64,000 nucleotides of DNA from Adlercreutzia mucosicola DSM 19490 (lineage in GTDB: Bacteria; Actinomycetota; Coriobacteriia; Coriobacteriales; Eggerthellaceae), in the NCBI RefSeq assembly GCF_000422625.1, contig NZ_AUGK01000003.1, positions 62,001 through 126,000 of the forward strand, in the 5' to 3' direction. Below are positions 49,559 through 58,664 of the stretch, in pieces (within the stretch, counting starts at the first letter, position 1; each line of letters starts with the position of its first letter). A model generated the notes under the pieces. It had not been told where the DNA came from, ran no database searches, and saw only the letters and a list, made by a program, of their open reading frames with translations. A program made the translations under genes and the position numbers.

Positions 49559-50881
49559 CTAGGCATCCAACGCGCGCACCGACTTCGGCAGGTACATGAC
49601 CAGCCCCAGCGCCAGGCACGCCAGGCCGTCGACGAGGAAGAACGGCGCGATGCCGATCCACTCGGCCAGCACGCCGCCGATGGCCACGCCGATGGGGGTG
49701 GCCAGACCCATGGCGGCCGTGAGCAGGCCCATGGCGCGGCCCATCTTCTCGTCAGCCACATGACGCTGGGTGAGCGTCATGGTGGGGCCGTTGAACCAGG
49801 CGCAGGCCACGGCCATGATCACGACCAGGGCCAGGAAGGCGGGGAAGCCGTCGGTGGGCAAAAGACCGCAGGCAGCGGTGGCAACGCCCACGATCATGCA
49901 GGCCACGGCGATGAGCCCGGCCAGGCGCTTGCCACCGCCCCAGGCCATGAGAATGCCCGAGCCCACGAGCATGCCCGCGCCGAAGGCCGCCTCGGTGAGC
50001 GATGCCATGTAGCCGTCGCCGCCGAAGTGGTCGTAGGTCATGAGCGGGAACACCGCCGACATCGGCCCGAAGATCATCATGCCTACGGTCACGCCGCCGA
50101 TGAGCAGCACCAGGCCGCGCGTCTGCGCGATGGCCCGCCAGCCGTCGCGCAGGTTCGCCAGCACGTGCTGCTGGGTGGCAGTGGCATCCACCACCGTGGG
50201 GATCTTCGCCAGGGCAAGGCCGCCGATGGCCACGCACGCACCAGCGAAATCGAGGAACATGACCGAGGAGAACCCGAGGGTGGTGTACAGGAAGATGCCG
50301 AAGGCCGGCGCCCCGATAGAGGCCACCGAGGCCAGTAGCTGATCCAAGGTGTTGATGCGCAGCAGGTGCTTGTCGGGCACGAGCATGGGCATGGCGGCCA
50401 TCATGGCCGGCCCGTGGAAGGCCTGACCCACGGCGCGGCCCATGCACACCACCAAAAGCAGCGGGATGGACACATCGCCGGTCAGAATGAGCAGGGCCGC
50501 CACCAGCGAGATCGCGCCCACGGCTCCGTCGGCGACAATCATGATGATCTTGCGGTTGTGCTTGTCGGCCACAATGCCGCCGAAGGGCGACACGAGCCCG
50601 ATGGGCAGCATCACGCAGATGTTCATGATGGCCAGCATAAGCGCGCTGCCGGTGCTCTCGGTGACGTACCACACCACCGCGTATCCGGCGGCGTAGCTGG
50701 TGATCATGGACACAGCCTGACCGGCCCAGATGAACGCGATAATGGCCAGCCAGTTTCTCGGCAGCGGTAGGCCGGCCGCGCTCAGGGGCTCCTCGTTGTT
50801 GGGGACGGCAGTCTCGGCTGCGGTGATGTCGGGGATGGCGTTGCCAGTCACTTCGAAAGAGTGTGGGGAATGTTCGGTCAT
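49559..50881 (-). CDS. MFS exporter (MefA/MFS_3-like)
   Basis: A 440-residue membrane protein with about 12 transmembrane helices. The N-terminal half has the MFS loop FGGIVADKHNRKIIM (about 100-114) after helix 2. The second half opens near residue 260 (LVLLIGGVTVGMMIFGP). The layout and the VADEKMGRAMGL loop resemble macrolide or drug efflux proteins of the MFS_3 group. It probably expels a hydrophobic compound by proton exchange; the substrate is unknown. AAGGAG precedes the ATG at 50881. Its promoter appears to lie over 200 bases upstream, so the mRNA has a long structured leader. Confidence 0.9.
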   Translation of the reverse strand: MTEHSPHSFEVTGNAIPDITAAETAVPNNEEPLSAAGLPLPRNWLAIIAFIWAGQAVSMITSYAAGYAVVWYVTESTGSALMLAIMNICVMLPIGLVSPFGGIVADKHNRKIIMIVADGAVGAISLVAALLILTGDVSIPLLLVVCMGRAVGQAFHGPAMMAAMPMLVPDKHLLRINTLDQLLASVASIGAPAFGIFLYTTLGFSSVMFLDFAGACVAIGGLALAKIPTVVDATATQQHVLANLRDGWRAIAQTRGLVLLIGGVTVGMMIFGPMSAVFPLMTYDHFGGDGYMASLTEAAFGAGMLVGSGILMAWGGGKRLAGLIAVACMIVGVATAACGLLPTDGFPAFLALVVIMAVACAWFNGPTMTLTQRHVADEKMGRAMGLLTAAMGLATPIGVAIGGVLAEWIGIAPFFLVDGLACLALGLVMYLPKSVRALDA

Positions 50882-50962
50882 GGGAATCTCCTTATAAAGG
50901 TAAGGCCGAGCGCGACGGAACGATTCGCGTGGGGCTCAGCATGGGGTTGCGGAAGGGGTTGC

Positions 50963-50981
50963 GCCACCTATTTCAGGTGGC
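50963..50981 (-). other. Hairpin in the MFS leader
   Basis: GCCACCT (50963-50969), loop ATTTC, AGGTGGC (50975-50981), in the predicted ~218-base leader of the MFS gene. Direct repeats GTTGCGGAAGG lie on both sides (near 50946 and 51002). Possible attenuation; no gene is supported in 50882-51299. Confidence 0.5.
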
Positions 50982-51105
50982 AAAAGGCATCGCAACGAGA
51001 AGTTGCGGAAGGCGAAGCGGTGCCGAAGCGTCGTGCCGCACTGTGCGGAGCGCAAGGGGGCGGCGCGACAAAATGTTGCGCTCATCGCACGGCTTCGCTG
51101 CCGAT

Positions 51106-51135
51106 ATATTAGATTACGAACCTTCCGGCCATCAA
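51106..51135 (-). promoter_or_regulatory. Probable promoter of the MFS exporter gene
   Basis: Reading leftward: TTGATG (51135-51130), an 18-base spacer and TAATAT (51111-51106). This is the best promoter match in the 418-bp gap and predicts a start near 51099. Confidence 0.6.
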
Positions 51136-51299
51136 AACACCCACCTCGATAGATTCCAAAGTTCGCCCAGTGTACGGGAGTATTTGCTGTCTGTCAAACC
51201 GTCCACGGCTCGGGCTCCTCACGTCAGCACAGGGTGACAGGCCGCTATACTGGGTCGCGCAAGCGAAGAAAGGGCGCTCGGGAAGGAAGGACGCGCATC

Positions 51300-51605
51300 A
51301 TGGTGGAGCTGACGAAAGCGAACTTCGACGCCCAGGTGACTGAGGCATCGGGTCTGGTGCTTGTGGACTTCTGGAGCCCCGGGTGCGGCCCCTGCCGCAT
51401 GATGGAGCCGGTGCTAGAGGCGGTGGCGGCGCGCCATCCCGCCGTGCGCTTCGCCAAGCTGGATGCGGCGGCGAACCCCGATATCGCCTGGGCCTTCAAC
51501 GTGGTCAGCGTCCCTGCCTTCGTGCTCTTCCGTGACGGGGTGCCCGTCGGCGAGATCGTGGGCGCGGTTCCGGCCCGGCGCATCGAAGAGCTGATCGCGC
51601 CCTAG
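51300..51605 (+). CDS. Thioredoxin
   Basis: A 101-residue disulfide reductase. The active site is CGPC (C29-C32) in DFWSPGCGPCRMM, with Ser-Pro-Gly before it in place of the usual WAxWC. The cis-proline lies in VVSVPAFVLF (about 73-82). Length and fold are those of cytosolic thioredoxins. GGAAGGAAGG precedes the ATG at 51300, reached after a GC-rich intergenic region. It is a single gene, divergent from the MFS exporter. Confidence 0.93.
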   Translation: MVELTKANFDAQVTEASGLVLVDFWSPGCGPCRMMEPVLEAVAARHPAVRFAKLDAAANPDIAWAFNVVSVPAFVLFRDGVPVGEIVGAVPARRIEELIAP

Positions 51606-51844
51606 ACGGGGCACCCGCTCCTGGCTTCGGCCGGCGCCCCTCCCAGTACTGCCCCCTGGCGTTGCCCACGCCTCTTTGCTGCCCGCCGCTTGCATCTCTC
51701 CTCGCCGAAACTCTTGATTTCCTTTCGCTTGTTCGACTTTGGCCAACTGCGCGGGGTGCCGTCGTGCTACGATGGCACGGATCAAGACGGGCGGCCTCGG
51801 AAAATGGGCTGACCTGGGGTATCGAGTCGTGAGAAGGAGAGCCA

Positions 51845-53239
51845 ATGGACGTCTTTCGCCGCCTCTTCCATGCAGGGGAATCTGCGGGCGATGCCGTTGG
51901 GGCGACCGAGGCAGCGGTGGGCGTCAAGGCCGACGCCGAATGCGCCGAGAATGCCGCGATCTCCCAGGAGTTCCTCGACCGCTTCCCCGGGGGCATGTTC
52001 CGCTATGCCGCTGACGATAGCGATGAGATCGAATACGCCAATGCCGGGCTGCTGCACCTGTTCGGCTGCGATGACAGGGATCAGTTCGTTGCGCTGACGG
52101 GCGGCACGTTCGCGGGCATGGTGCATCCCGCCGACCGCGATCGCGTGCTTGGCGAGATCCGCGAGCAGACCACTGACAGCGCCGATGACCACGTGCGCTA
52201 CCGTATTCAGCGGGCTGATGGGGCGGTGCGTTGGGTGGAAGACTGGGGCCATCTGGTGGAAGACGGCGCGGGCAAGCGCTGGTTCTACGTGACGGTGATG
52301 GATATCACCGATCAGGTGCGCGACGAGGAGCAGCTGCGTCGGGCCAACGAGCGCCTGGAGATTCTCACGGCCCTGTCGAGCGACGTGCTCTTCGATATCG
52401 AATGCGCTTCGGGCGATGCCCATGTGTACGGCGACTTCGAGGGCCGTTTCGGCCGCGCGCCGGAGCAGGGCGACTTCGTGGTGCACCGCCGCTGCCAGAA
52501 ACCCTGCACCCTGGCCATCACCTCACACGATCTCTCGCCGCTCATGGAGCAGATCGGCGAGAACAGCCTCGTAGATTTCGAAACGGCCACGCTCGGTCCC
52601 GATGGGGAGCCGGTGTGGTACCGCTACCAGTCGGTGGTGCTCTACGATGACGAGGGCGCGCCGCTGCGCCACGTGGGCCGATTGCTGGATACCAACGAGG
52701 CCGCTCAGCGCGAGAGCCAGTTCCGCCGCAAGGCCGAGCGCGATAGTCTCACGGGGCTGTACAATCGCGCCGCTGCCCTCGATCGCATTGAGACGGCCCT
52801 GCGCGCCGAGATGCGCCCCTGCACGTTGATCGTGGTGGATGTGGACGACTTCAAACTGGTAAACGACACGTACGGCCATTTGGAGGGCGACGTGGTGCTG
52901 AAGGAGCTGGCGGTGTTCCTCACCCAAGTGATGCGCAAGGAGGATATCGTGGCCCGCATCGGCGGTGACGAGTTCCTCATCTTCGCGCCCGGCTTGGTGG
53001 CCGGTCCTGCGACCGATCGCGTGCTGGAGCATTTGGCCCGCGGCCCCTTCGCGGCCCAACGCGCAACCGATGGCGCGGGCCGTCGCGGCAGCCACGCGGC
53101 GCCTTCCATCAGCATCGGTGCGGCGTGCTGCGTGACGCCTCCCATGCCCTTCGAAGAGCTGTTCGCCGTGGCCGACAGCAGCCTGTACCAGGCCAAGGAG
53201 GCCGGTAAGGCGCGCTACCACCTGACCGTCATCGGCTAG
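51845..53239 (+). CDS. PAS-domain diguanylate cyclase
   Basis: A 464-residue soluble signalling protein. After a linker of about 35 residues there is a PAS/PAC domain (about 40-160; EIEYANAGLLHLFG, VHPADRDRV, RYRIQRADGAVRWVEDWG, YVTVMDITDQ) and a second, degenerate PAS-like stretch (about 170-290). The C-terminal GGDEF domain (about 297-464) has an intact active-site loop (IGGDEF) and, five residues before it, an RxxD inhibitory site (RKED), so cyclic-di-GMP synthesis with product inhibition is expected. Cofactor or ligand sensing by the PAS domains is unknown. AAGGAGAG precedes the ATG. Confidence 0.93.
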   Translation: MDVFRRLFHAGESAGDAVGATEAAVGVKADAECAENAAISQEFLDRFPGGMFRYAADDSDEIEYANAGLLHLFGCDDRDQFVALTGGTFAGMVHPADRDRVLGEIREQTTDSADDHVRYRIQRADGAVRWVEDWGHLVEDGAGKRWFYVTVMDITDQVRDEEQLRRANERLEILTALSSDVLFDIECASGDAHVYGDFEGRFGRAPEQGDFVVHRRCQKPCTLAITSHDLSPLMEQIGENSLVDFETATLGPDGEPVWYRYQSVVLYDDEGAPLRHVGRLLDTNEAAQRESQFRRKAERDSLTGLYNRAAALDRIETALRAEMRPCTLIVVDVDDFKLVNDTYGHLEGDVVLKELAVFLTQVMRKEDIVARIGGDEFLIFAPGLVAGPATDRVLEHLARGPFAAQRATDGAGRRGSHAAPSISIGAACCVTPPMPFEELFAVADSSLYQAKEAGKARYHLTVIG

Positions 53240-53290
53240 ACGGCCTGCTCGCTCGCTGTACGCGCGCCGACGGATGCGCGCAACTTCCCG

Positions 53291-53881
53291 TTACCCCGCC
53301 TTCTGCGCCAGCAGCGGGCCATCGCAGCGCAGTGTGGCGCGCTGCGGGGCGCTGCGTACCAGGTGGGCCAGCTCGTCCACCGAGCGGGGAAAGTGGCAGC
53401 GGTCCAGGTCGCACTGGTCAAAGAACCCGTGGTCGACCATGGAGGCCAGAAAGGTGCGCAGCGGGTCGTAGAACCCGTCGACGTTCAACAGGAAGCACTC
53501 GTGGGGCCCCATGTCCAAGCGCACGCGGGTGAAGATCTCTGAGATTTCCTCCAGAGTGCCCACGCCGCCGGGCAGTGCTACGAACATCTCGCCCAGCTCG
53601 ATCATCTTCGCCTTGCGCTCGCCCATGGTGTCACACACGATCAGCTCGGTCAGGTCGTGCTGGGCCACGCCAGCCTCGATGAAGAACGCCGGCTCCACGC
53701 CGATCACGGGAGCGCCGCCCTCGATGGCGGCGCGGGACACCGCCCCCATCAGCCCTACGGAGCTGCCGCCATAGACCAGGGCGTGCCCCTCGCGGGCGAT
53801 CCAGGCGCCCAGTTCGCGGGCGGCCTTTTCGAAAAGCGGGTCGTCGCCGAAGTTCGACCCGCAATACACGGTGATGTTCAT
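53291..53881 (-). CDS. LOG-family protein (nucleoside monophosphate phosphoribohydrolase)
   Basis: A 196-residue TIGR00730/LOG protein. The Rossmann-like fold has YGGSSVGLMGAVS (about 37-49) and the catalytic PGGVGTLEE (104-112). ERKAKMIELGEMFVALP (about 88-103) supplies the conserved Arg/Lys/Met block. The family hydrolyses N6-modified or plain AMP-type nucleotides to base plus ribose 5-phosphate. AGGAGGAG precedes the ATG. The product ends with a short basic tail. Single gene. Confidence 0.93.
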   Translation of the reverse strand: MNITVYCGSNFGDDPLFEKAARELGAWIAREGHALVYGGSSVGLMGAVSRAAIEGGAPVIGVEPAFFIEAGVAQHDLTELIVCDTMGERKAKMIELGEMFVALPGGVGTLEEISEIFTRVRLDMGPHECFLLNVDGFYDPLRTFLASMVDHGFFDQCDLDRCHFPRSVDELAHLVRSAPQRATLRCDGPLLAQKAG

Positions 53882-54104
53882 AGGACTCTCCTCCTAAGTA
53901 CGTTTCAGCTGGTCGGAGAACCTAGAAGCATAGCACCGATGTTCTCGCGGGGCAAACCGAACTGGCAGCGGCACCAGCGCGAAGCCGGCCGGCGCGTACT
54001 CTTACGGAGGCCAATCACTTCACTTACTTTGCTGTCACTTTTGCTGCGCGGCGTTCTTCCCCGCGCTATGCTGGCCACTCAACGCGGCGAGAGAGAGGCG
54101 GCCC

Positions 54105-55127
54105 ATGGGTGCGATCAAGAAATTTCTGGGGAGCTACGGCGAAAACTTCGCCTTGGCCCTGTTGCTGTGGCCGGTGGTGTCGCTCATGCTCACACTGCCC
54201 ATTTTGGCCTACCTCTACCATCGCGACGGACGTCTGCGCTTCGGATCGTTCGTGGGCACCTACCTCACGGTGCTGTACGCCATCGGCATCGTGTGCTTCA
54301 CGCTGTATCCGCTGCCCTCCGGTGATAGGGGCCTCGGCATCACCTACGGCGTGCCGCCCAACTACAATCCGCTAGCTTTTATTGGCGACATTCAGAAGGA
54401 CGGCCTGAAGGCGGTGTTCCAGCTGCTGTTCAACGTGGTGTTCTTCATGCCCCTGGGCTTCATCGCCGGTCGCCTGCTGCGCCTGCGTTTTCCGACGGCC
54501 GTGCTGCTGGGGGCTGCCGTCTCGGCCCTCATCGAAGTGGCGCAGCTGACGGGGCTGTTCGGACTGTACCCCTTCGCCTATCGCTGCGGAGATGTGGACG
54601 ACCTCATCACGAACACCCTGGGTGCGGCCGCGGGCTGGCTGTGCGCTTGGCTGCTGGCCCGCGTGGTGCCGCCGGGAAAGCTGGCCGACGCCGAGCCCAC
54701 CGATCGTCCGGGGTTCGTGCGCCGCTGCGTGGCTCTGTGGATCGACCTGGTCATTGTGTGGCTTGCGGCCGTGGTGCCTTACGGCATTGTGGCTCTGGGG
54801 ATGGAATTCGCCGGCTTCGGCGCGCCTGTGCTGCCTGGCTTCACGGCCAGTCAGGTGGCCAACTTCGCGATTACCGGCTGCGGGGTGGCAGCTCTCGTGA
54901 TCGTGGAGGTGGTTGTTCCCTGGTGCCATGACGGCTCCACCCCTGGTGGCTCTTTCGTGCGCATGACCTGCGAGATGCATCCGCGCACTTTCTGGTGCCG
55001 CGTGCTGTTCTACCTCGCGCGGTCCGCTACGCTGGTGGCGGTCTGCTACTGGTTCCCCGAGGCGGCCCTGATCCTGCTCATCTTCTACGCCATCAAACGC
55101 GAGATGCCCTACGACCTTATTCCCTAG
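54105..55127 (+). CDS. VanZ-RDD membrane protein
   Basis: A 340-residue protein fusing two membrane domains. The first (about residues 35-190) is VanZ-like: FNVVFFMPLGFIAG, then ALIEVAQLTGLFG and CGDVDDLITNTLGAAAG, the conserved Asp-rich loop. The second (about 205-340) is an RDD domain, starting RRCVALWIDLVIVW and ending AIKREMPYDLIP. VanZ proteins are linked to teicoplanin resistance and RDD proteins to transport or sodium exchange; the fusion is common in Actinobacteria and Firmicutes, but its function is not defined. GAGAGAGG precedes the ATG. Confidence 0.88.
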   Translation: MGAIKKFLGSYGENFALALLLWPVVSLMLTLPILAYLYHRDGRLRFGSFVGTYLTVLYAIGIVCFTLYPLPSGDRGLGITYGVPPNYNPLAFIGDIQKDGLKAVFQLLFNVVFFMPLGFIAGRLLRLRFPTAVLLGAAVSALIEVAQLTGLFGLYPFAYRCGDVDDLITNTLGAAAGWLCAWLLARVVPPGKLADAEPTDRPGFVRRCVALWIDLVIVWLAAVVPYGIVALGMEFAGFGAPVLPGFTASQVANFAITGCGVAALVIVEVVVPWCHDGSTPGGSFVRMTCEMHPRTFWCRVLFYLARSATLVAVCYWFPEAALILLIFYAIKREMPYDLIP

Positions 55128-55192
55128 GGGCCCGCTTTTTGTGCAGGTGCTCGGCAGCTTGCGGGGTGCCTGTGCCGCGCGCGGATGTGAAA

Positions 55193-55221
55193 CCCGTTCG
55201 CAACGGGGGTCGTGCCATAAT
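55193..55221 (+). promoter_or_regulatory. Palindrome and -10 box before the uracil permease gene
   Basis: CCCGTT-CGC-AACGGG (55193-55207) is a perfect palindrome. CATAAT (55216-55221) follows at -10-like position with no good -35. The palindrome may be an operator. The leader to the GTG at 55310 is GC-rich. Confidence 0.4.
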
Positions 55222-55309
55222 GGGCGGCGGCCTGGGGAAGGCGGGCGCGGTGCCGACCGCGCTGCCTCCCGGGGCGGTCCTCTGCCCAACGCGACGATTC
55301 GAGGTTTCT

Positions 55310-56719
55310 GTGAGCGATACCAAGACCGTGCCCACCATGGGCGCCCCCGATGCCGATGATGCTGTCTACGACGGACGCACCCTCGGCGCGCCGAAGATGA
55401 CCATCTTCGGCGTCCAGCACATGTTCGCCATGTTCGGCGCCACTATTTTGGTGCCGACGCTCACGGGCCTGTCGGTGTCGGCGACCCTGCTGTTCGCCGG
55501 CTTGGGCACGCTGCTGTTCCACTTCATTTCCAAGGGGAAGGTGCCGGCGTTCCTCGGCTCTTCTTTCGCGTTCATCGCCGGTTACGCGGCCATCGCGCCG
55601 AACGGGGAGGCGCATCTTCTGCCCTACGCTTGCTTGGGCGTGGCCTGCGCGGGCCTGCTGTATCTGGTGATTTCCGCCCTGTTCAAGGTGTTCGGGCCCC
55701 GGCGGATCATGCGTTTCTTCCCGCCCGTGGTCACCGGCCCCATCGTCATCTGCATCGGGCTGATCCTGGCCTCGTCGGCCATTGCGAACTGCGAGACGAA
55801 CTGGCCTGTGGCGCTGGTGGCCATCATTATTATCGTGATCAGCAACATCTGGGGCCGCGGCATGATCCGTATTATCCCCATTCTGCTCGGCGTGATCGGC
55901 TCCTACCTGGCCGCGGCCTTCGCCGGCGCCGTGGACTTTACGCCCGTGGCCGATGCCGCCTGGATCGGCCTGCCGGTGCTGTGGGATAACACGGTGTTCT
56001 CGCTGTTCGGCGCCGATTTCGACGCGGGCCTGGCTATCACGGCCATTATCACCATCATGCCGCTGGCCTTCGCCACCATCATCGAGCACATCGGCGACAT
56101 GTCGGCCATCAGCTCCACCTGCAATCGCAACTACATCGCCGAGCCCGGCCTGCACCGCACCCTGCTCGGTGATGGCCTGGCCACCATCGTGGCGTCGCTG
56201 TTCGGCGCCCCGGCCAATACCACCTACGGCGAGAACACCGGCGTGCTCGCCCTGACCCGCGTGTTCGATCCGCGCGTGGTGCGCATCGCCGCCTGCTTCG
56301 CCATCCTGTTCTCGTTCTGCCCGAAGTTCGCGGCGGTCATTTCCTGCATGCCGGCCTGTGTGATCGGCGGCGTGTCGCTCGTGTTGTACGGCATGATCTC
56401 GGCCGTGGGCATCCGCAACCTGGTAGAGAATCACGTGGACTTCATGATGAGCCGCAATGTGCTGATCACGGCCCTGATTCTGGTGCTGTCGCTGGGCATC
56501 GCCTACAGCGCGGCCGGCGCTATCACCTTCGAGGTGGGCGGCGTGACCGTAGCGCTGTCGGGTCTGGCCGTGGGCTCTATCGTGGGCATTGCGCTGAACA
56601 TTATTCTGCCGGGAAAGGAGGAGGGCTGGGATGGTGGCCTGGCCGCCGAGGCCGAGGCCGACGACGTGCCCCTGCCCCTGGAGGCCGAGGTCACGAACTT
56701 GCCCATCGCTGAGAGGTAG
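55310..56719 (+). CDS. uraA: Uracil permease, NCS2 family
   Basis: A 469-residue membrane protein of the nucleobase-cation symporter 2 family with about 14 transmembrane segments. Characteristic motifs are GVQHMFAMFGATILVP (about 37-52), FFPPVVTGPIVICIGL (about 136-151), and the substrate site FATIIEHIGDMSAIS (about 250-264) with the conserved Glu. It ends in a 40-residue acidic tail rich in Glu/Asp. The start is a GTG at 55310 with GAGG five bases upstream; the frame upstream belongs to nothing recognisable. Imports uracil (or a related base) for salvage. Terminated at 56740-56867. Confidence 0.92.
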   Translation: MSDTKTVPTMGAPDADDAVYDGRTLGAPKMTIFGVQHMFAMFGATILVPTLTGLSVSATLLFAGLGTLLFHFISKGKVPAFLGSSFAFIAGYAAIAPNGEAHLLPYACLGVACAGLLYLVISALFKVFGPRRIMRFFPPVVTGPIVICIGLILASSAIANCETNWPVALVAIIIIVISNIWGRGMIRIIPILLGVIGSYLAAAFAGAVDFTPVADAAWIGLPVLWDNTVFSLFGADFDAGLAITAIITIMPLAFATIIEHIGDMSAISSTCNRNYIAEPGLHRTLLGDGLATIVASLFGAPANTTYGENTGVLALTRVFDPRVVRIAACFAILFSFCPKFAAVISCMPACVIGGVSLVLYGMISAVGIRNLVENHVDFMMSRNVLITALILVLSLGIAYSAAGAITFEVGGVTVALSGLAVGSIVGIALNIILPGKEEGWDGGLAAEAEADDVPLPLEAEVTNLPIAER

Positions 56720-56739
56720 GCGGACGCGCGCATCTCTCC

Positions 56740-56867
56740 GGAGTGTCCCGGGGAAGGCCCCCGTGCTCGGTCAGGTCCTCGCTTTCGAAAAAACGGGTGT
56801 AACGAGGATACACCCGTTTTTCCGAGACTGCGGAATCTGCGCGCGGGGGCCTTCCCCGGGACACTCC
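56740..56867. terminator. Nested bidirectional terminator
   Basis: The inner hairpin AAAAACGGGTGTA (56789-56801) pairs with TACACCCGTTTTT (56809-56821) and works in both directions between convergent genes. It is enclosed by an additional 24-bp perfect inverted repeat (56740-56763 with 56844-56867), so the whole 128-bp block is nearly a giant cruciform. The right end is 5 bases from the DUF488 gene's stop. Confidence 0.85.
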
Positions 56868-56871
56868 TGCG

Positions 56872-57267
56872 TTATTGGGCTTGCGGCTCGGGTGCCGGCG
56901 CGGCCTCGTGGTCGCGGAGCCATTGGGCGAGCACTACCGCCTCGTTCTCCTGCTTGTTGCGGGCCGCGTAGAGCAAGGTGACGCGCGGGTAGGCGGCCAT
57001 TTCGGGACCTGCCAGCTTCTTTGCGAAGGCCAGCGCTTCAGGGTTGGCGTTCAGCTCTTTCACGTACTTCTCCTGGAAGGCGGCCCAGTGGGCGGGGTCG
57101 TGACCGAAGGCCTTCCGCAGCTCCGTTGAAGGAGCGAGGAACTTCGCCCACTCGTCGTAGTGCACACGGGCCCGGGTCAGGCCGCGAGGCCAGAGTCGAT
57201 CGACGAGCACCCGGTAGCCGTCGCTTTCTTCGTAGGGCTCGTATACACGTTTGATCTGGATTTTCAT
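56872..57267 (-). CDS. DUF488 family protein
   Basis: A 131-residue protein. Family motifs: KIQIKRVYEPYEESDGYRVLVDRLWPRG (about 2-30), DEWAKFLAPSTELRKAF (about 38-54), and the C-terminal VTLLYAARNKQENEAVVLAQWL (about 95-116). DUF488 members are small cytosolic proteins of unknown function, some with a Cys-based or metal-binding site, often with stress genes. The ATG at 57267 follows AAGGAGG. The C-terminus is an Ala/Pro/Glu tail ending PEPQAQ. Confidence 0.92.
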   Translation of the reverse strand: MKIQIKRVYEPYEESDGYRVLVDRLWPRGLTRARVHYDEWAKFLAPSTELRKAFGHDPAHWAAFQEKYVKELNANPEALAFAKKLAGPEMAAYPRVTLLYAARNKQENEAVVLAQWLRDHEAAPAPEPQAQ

Positions 57268-57411
57268 CGAGGATGCCTCCTTGAGATGCTGGTGAGTCAA
57301 CTCCGATTATCGCGCATGCCCCGGTCTCGCGGCGTCGCTCTGCGGGTCCTGTAAGCAAACCGCCCTTCTCTTGTTATGGAAGTGCTCTCGGCAAGTAGGG
57401 CTTCAAAACAA

Positions 57412-57454
57412 GAGGCGCGGCGGAATCGGCTCGAAAACCGATCCACCGCGCCTC
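57412..57454 (-). terminator. Intrinsic terminator of the alcohol dehydrogenase gene
   Basis: GAGGCGCGG(C)GGA(A)TCGG at 57412-57429 pairs with CCGATCCACCGCGCCTC (57438-57454). Reading leftward the stem is followed by TTGTTTTG. It lies 27 bases past the gene's stop. Confidence 0.8.
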
Positions 57455-57480
57455 GCTCGGTGACGTTGCGTGACGGTGCC

Positions 57481-58653
57481 CTACAGGGCCAGGCGGTAGA
57501 TTTCCGCCGCGTCCTCCAGAGTCAGCCTCTTGAAGCTACCGAAGGGAACGCCCTTGTTCTGGGCCAGGGTGGGCAGCATCTTCGGGATGTCGGCCTCCTC
57601 CACACCCAGCTCGGCCAAGGTGGTGGGCATTCCCAGGCTCGCGAAGAAGCTGCGGGTCTCGTCGATGGCCGACAGCGCGTCGGCGTTCGCGTCGCCGGTG
57701 GGGGTGAGCCCGAAGACCGCCTGGCCGTAGAAGGCGAAGCGGGTCGGGTTCTCGCTGTACACATATTCCATCCAGGCGGGGAACATGACCGCCAGGCCCG
57801 CGCCGTGGGTGATGGCCGGGTCCAAGGCCGACAGCTCGTGCTCAAGTCCGTGGGTGGCCCAGTCCTCGTGGCGTCCCACGCCGGCGAGTCCCTGGTGGCA
57901 GAGCATGCCCGTCCACATGATGTTCGCGCGGGCGTCGTAGTTCTCTGGATCGGCCAGCACGCGGGGCGCCTCGGCGCGGATGGTGTTCATGAGCGACAGG
58001 TTCAGGTTGTCGGTCACGGGCACCGCGCCCACGTCGTCGAAGAAGCGCTCCAGCAGGTGGCAGTACATGTCCGTGAGGCCCGCGGCTGTCTGGAAAGGCG
58101 GCAGGGTGAAGGTGAGCTCGGGGTTCATGAAGGCGAACTTCGGGCGATGGGCGTTGTTGGCATAACCGGTCTTCAGGCCCAGCTCGTCGTTGGAGACGAC
58201 GGTGTTCTTCGAGGCCTCGCTGCCGGCGGCCGGAATGGTGAGCACCACGGCGATGGGCAGCACGTCGTGATCGAGGGCCTTCGTCTCGAAGAGCTCCCAT
58301 ACGTCGCAGTCGACGCAGGCGCCGTTGGCGATGGCCTTGGCCGAGTCGATGACCGACCCGCCGCCCACGGCCAGAATCCAGTCCACACCACCCTCCTTGC
58401 ACAGCCGCACGCCCTCGCGCACCAGCGTGATCTCGGGGTTCGGGCGTACGCCGCCCAGCTCGATATGCTCGATACCGGCGGCGTCGAGTGACGCACAGAC
58501 GCGATCGATGAGTCCCGAGCGGCGGGCGCTCTCGCCGCCGAAGTGCACGAGCACGCGGCGGGCGCCGGCTTCGGACAGCTTGGCGCCGACCTGCTCCTCG
58601 GCGCGGCGGCCGAACACGAAGTGGGTGGGGGAGACGAATTCGAAGTTCTCCAT
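57481..58653 (-). CDS. Iron-containing alcohol dehydrogenase (YqhD/BDH-like)
   Basis: A 390-residue NAD(P)-dependent enzyme of the Fe-ADH superfamily. It has the GGGSVIDSAKAIA nucleotide loop (about 97-109), the PIAVVLTIPAAGSEASKNTVVSN block (about 132-155) and the metal-binding His residues in MYCHLLERFF (about 201), ATHGLEHELSAL and DPAITHGAGLAV. It reduces aldehydes or oxidises alcohols in the cytosol. It starts 11 bases after the HipA-like gene's stop with AAAGGA inside that junction, so the two are cotranscribed. Length is normal. Confidence 0.93.
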   Translation of the reverse strand: MENFEFVSPTHFVFGRRAEEQVGAKLSEAGARRVLVHFGGESARRSGLIDRVCASLDAAGIEHIELGGVRPNPEITLVREGVRLCKEGGVDWILAVGGGSVIDSAKAIANGACVDCDVWELFETKALDHDVLPIAVVLTIPAAGSEASKNTVVSNDELGLKTGYANNAHRPKFAFMNPELTFTLPPFQTAAGLTDMYCHLLERFFDDVGAVPVTDNLNLSLMNTIRAEAPRVLADPENYDARANIMWTGMLCHQGLAGVGRHEDWATHGLEHELSALDPAITHGAGLAVMFPAWMEYVYSENPTRFAFYGQAVFGLTPTGDANADALSAIDETRSFFASLGMPTTLAELGVEEADIPKMLPTLAQNKGVPFGSFKRLTLEDAAEIYRLAL

Positions 58654-58664
58654 GAAAGTCCTTT

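Noticed and set aside
50863-51237. Plus-strand open frame opposite the MFS leader
   Set aside because: Arg/Ser-rich, no ribosome site, no family; overlaps the MFS start and promoter.
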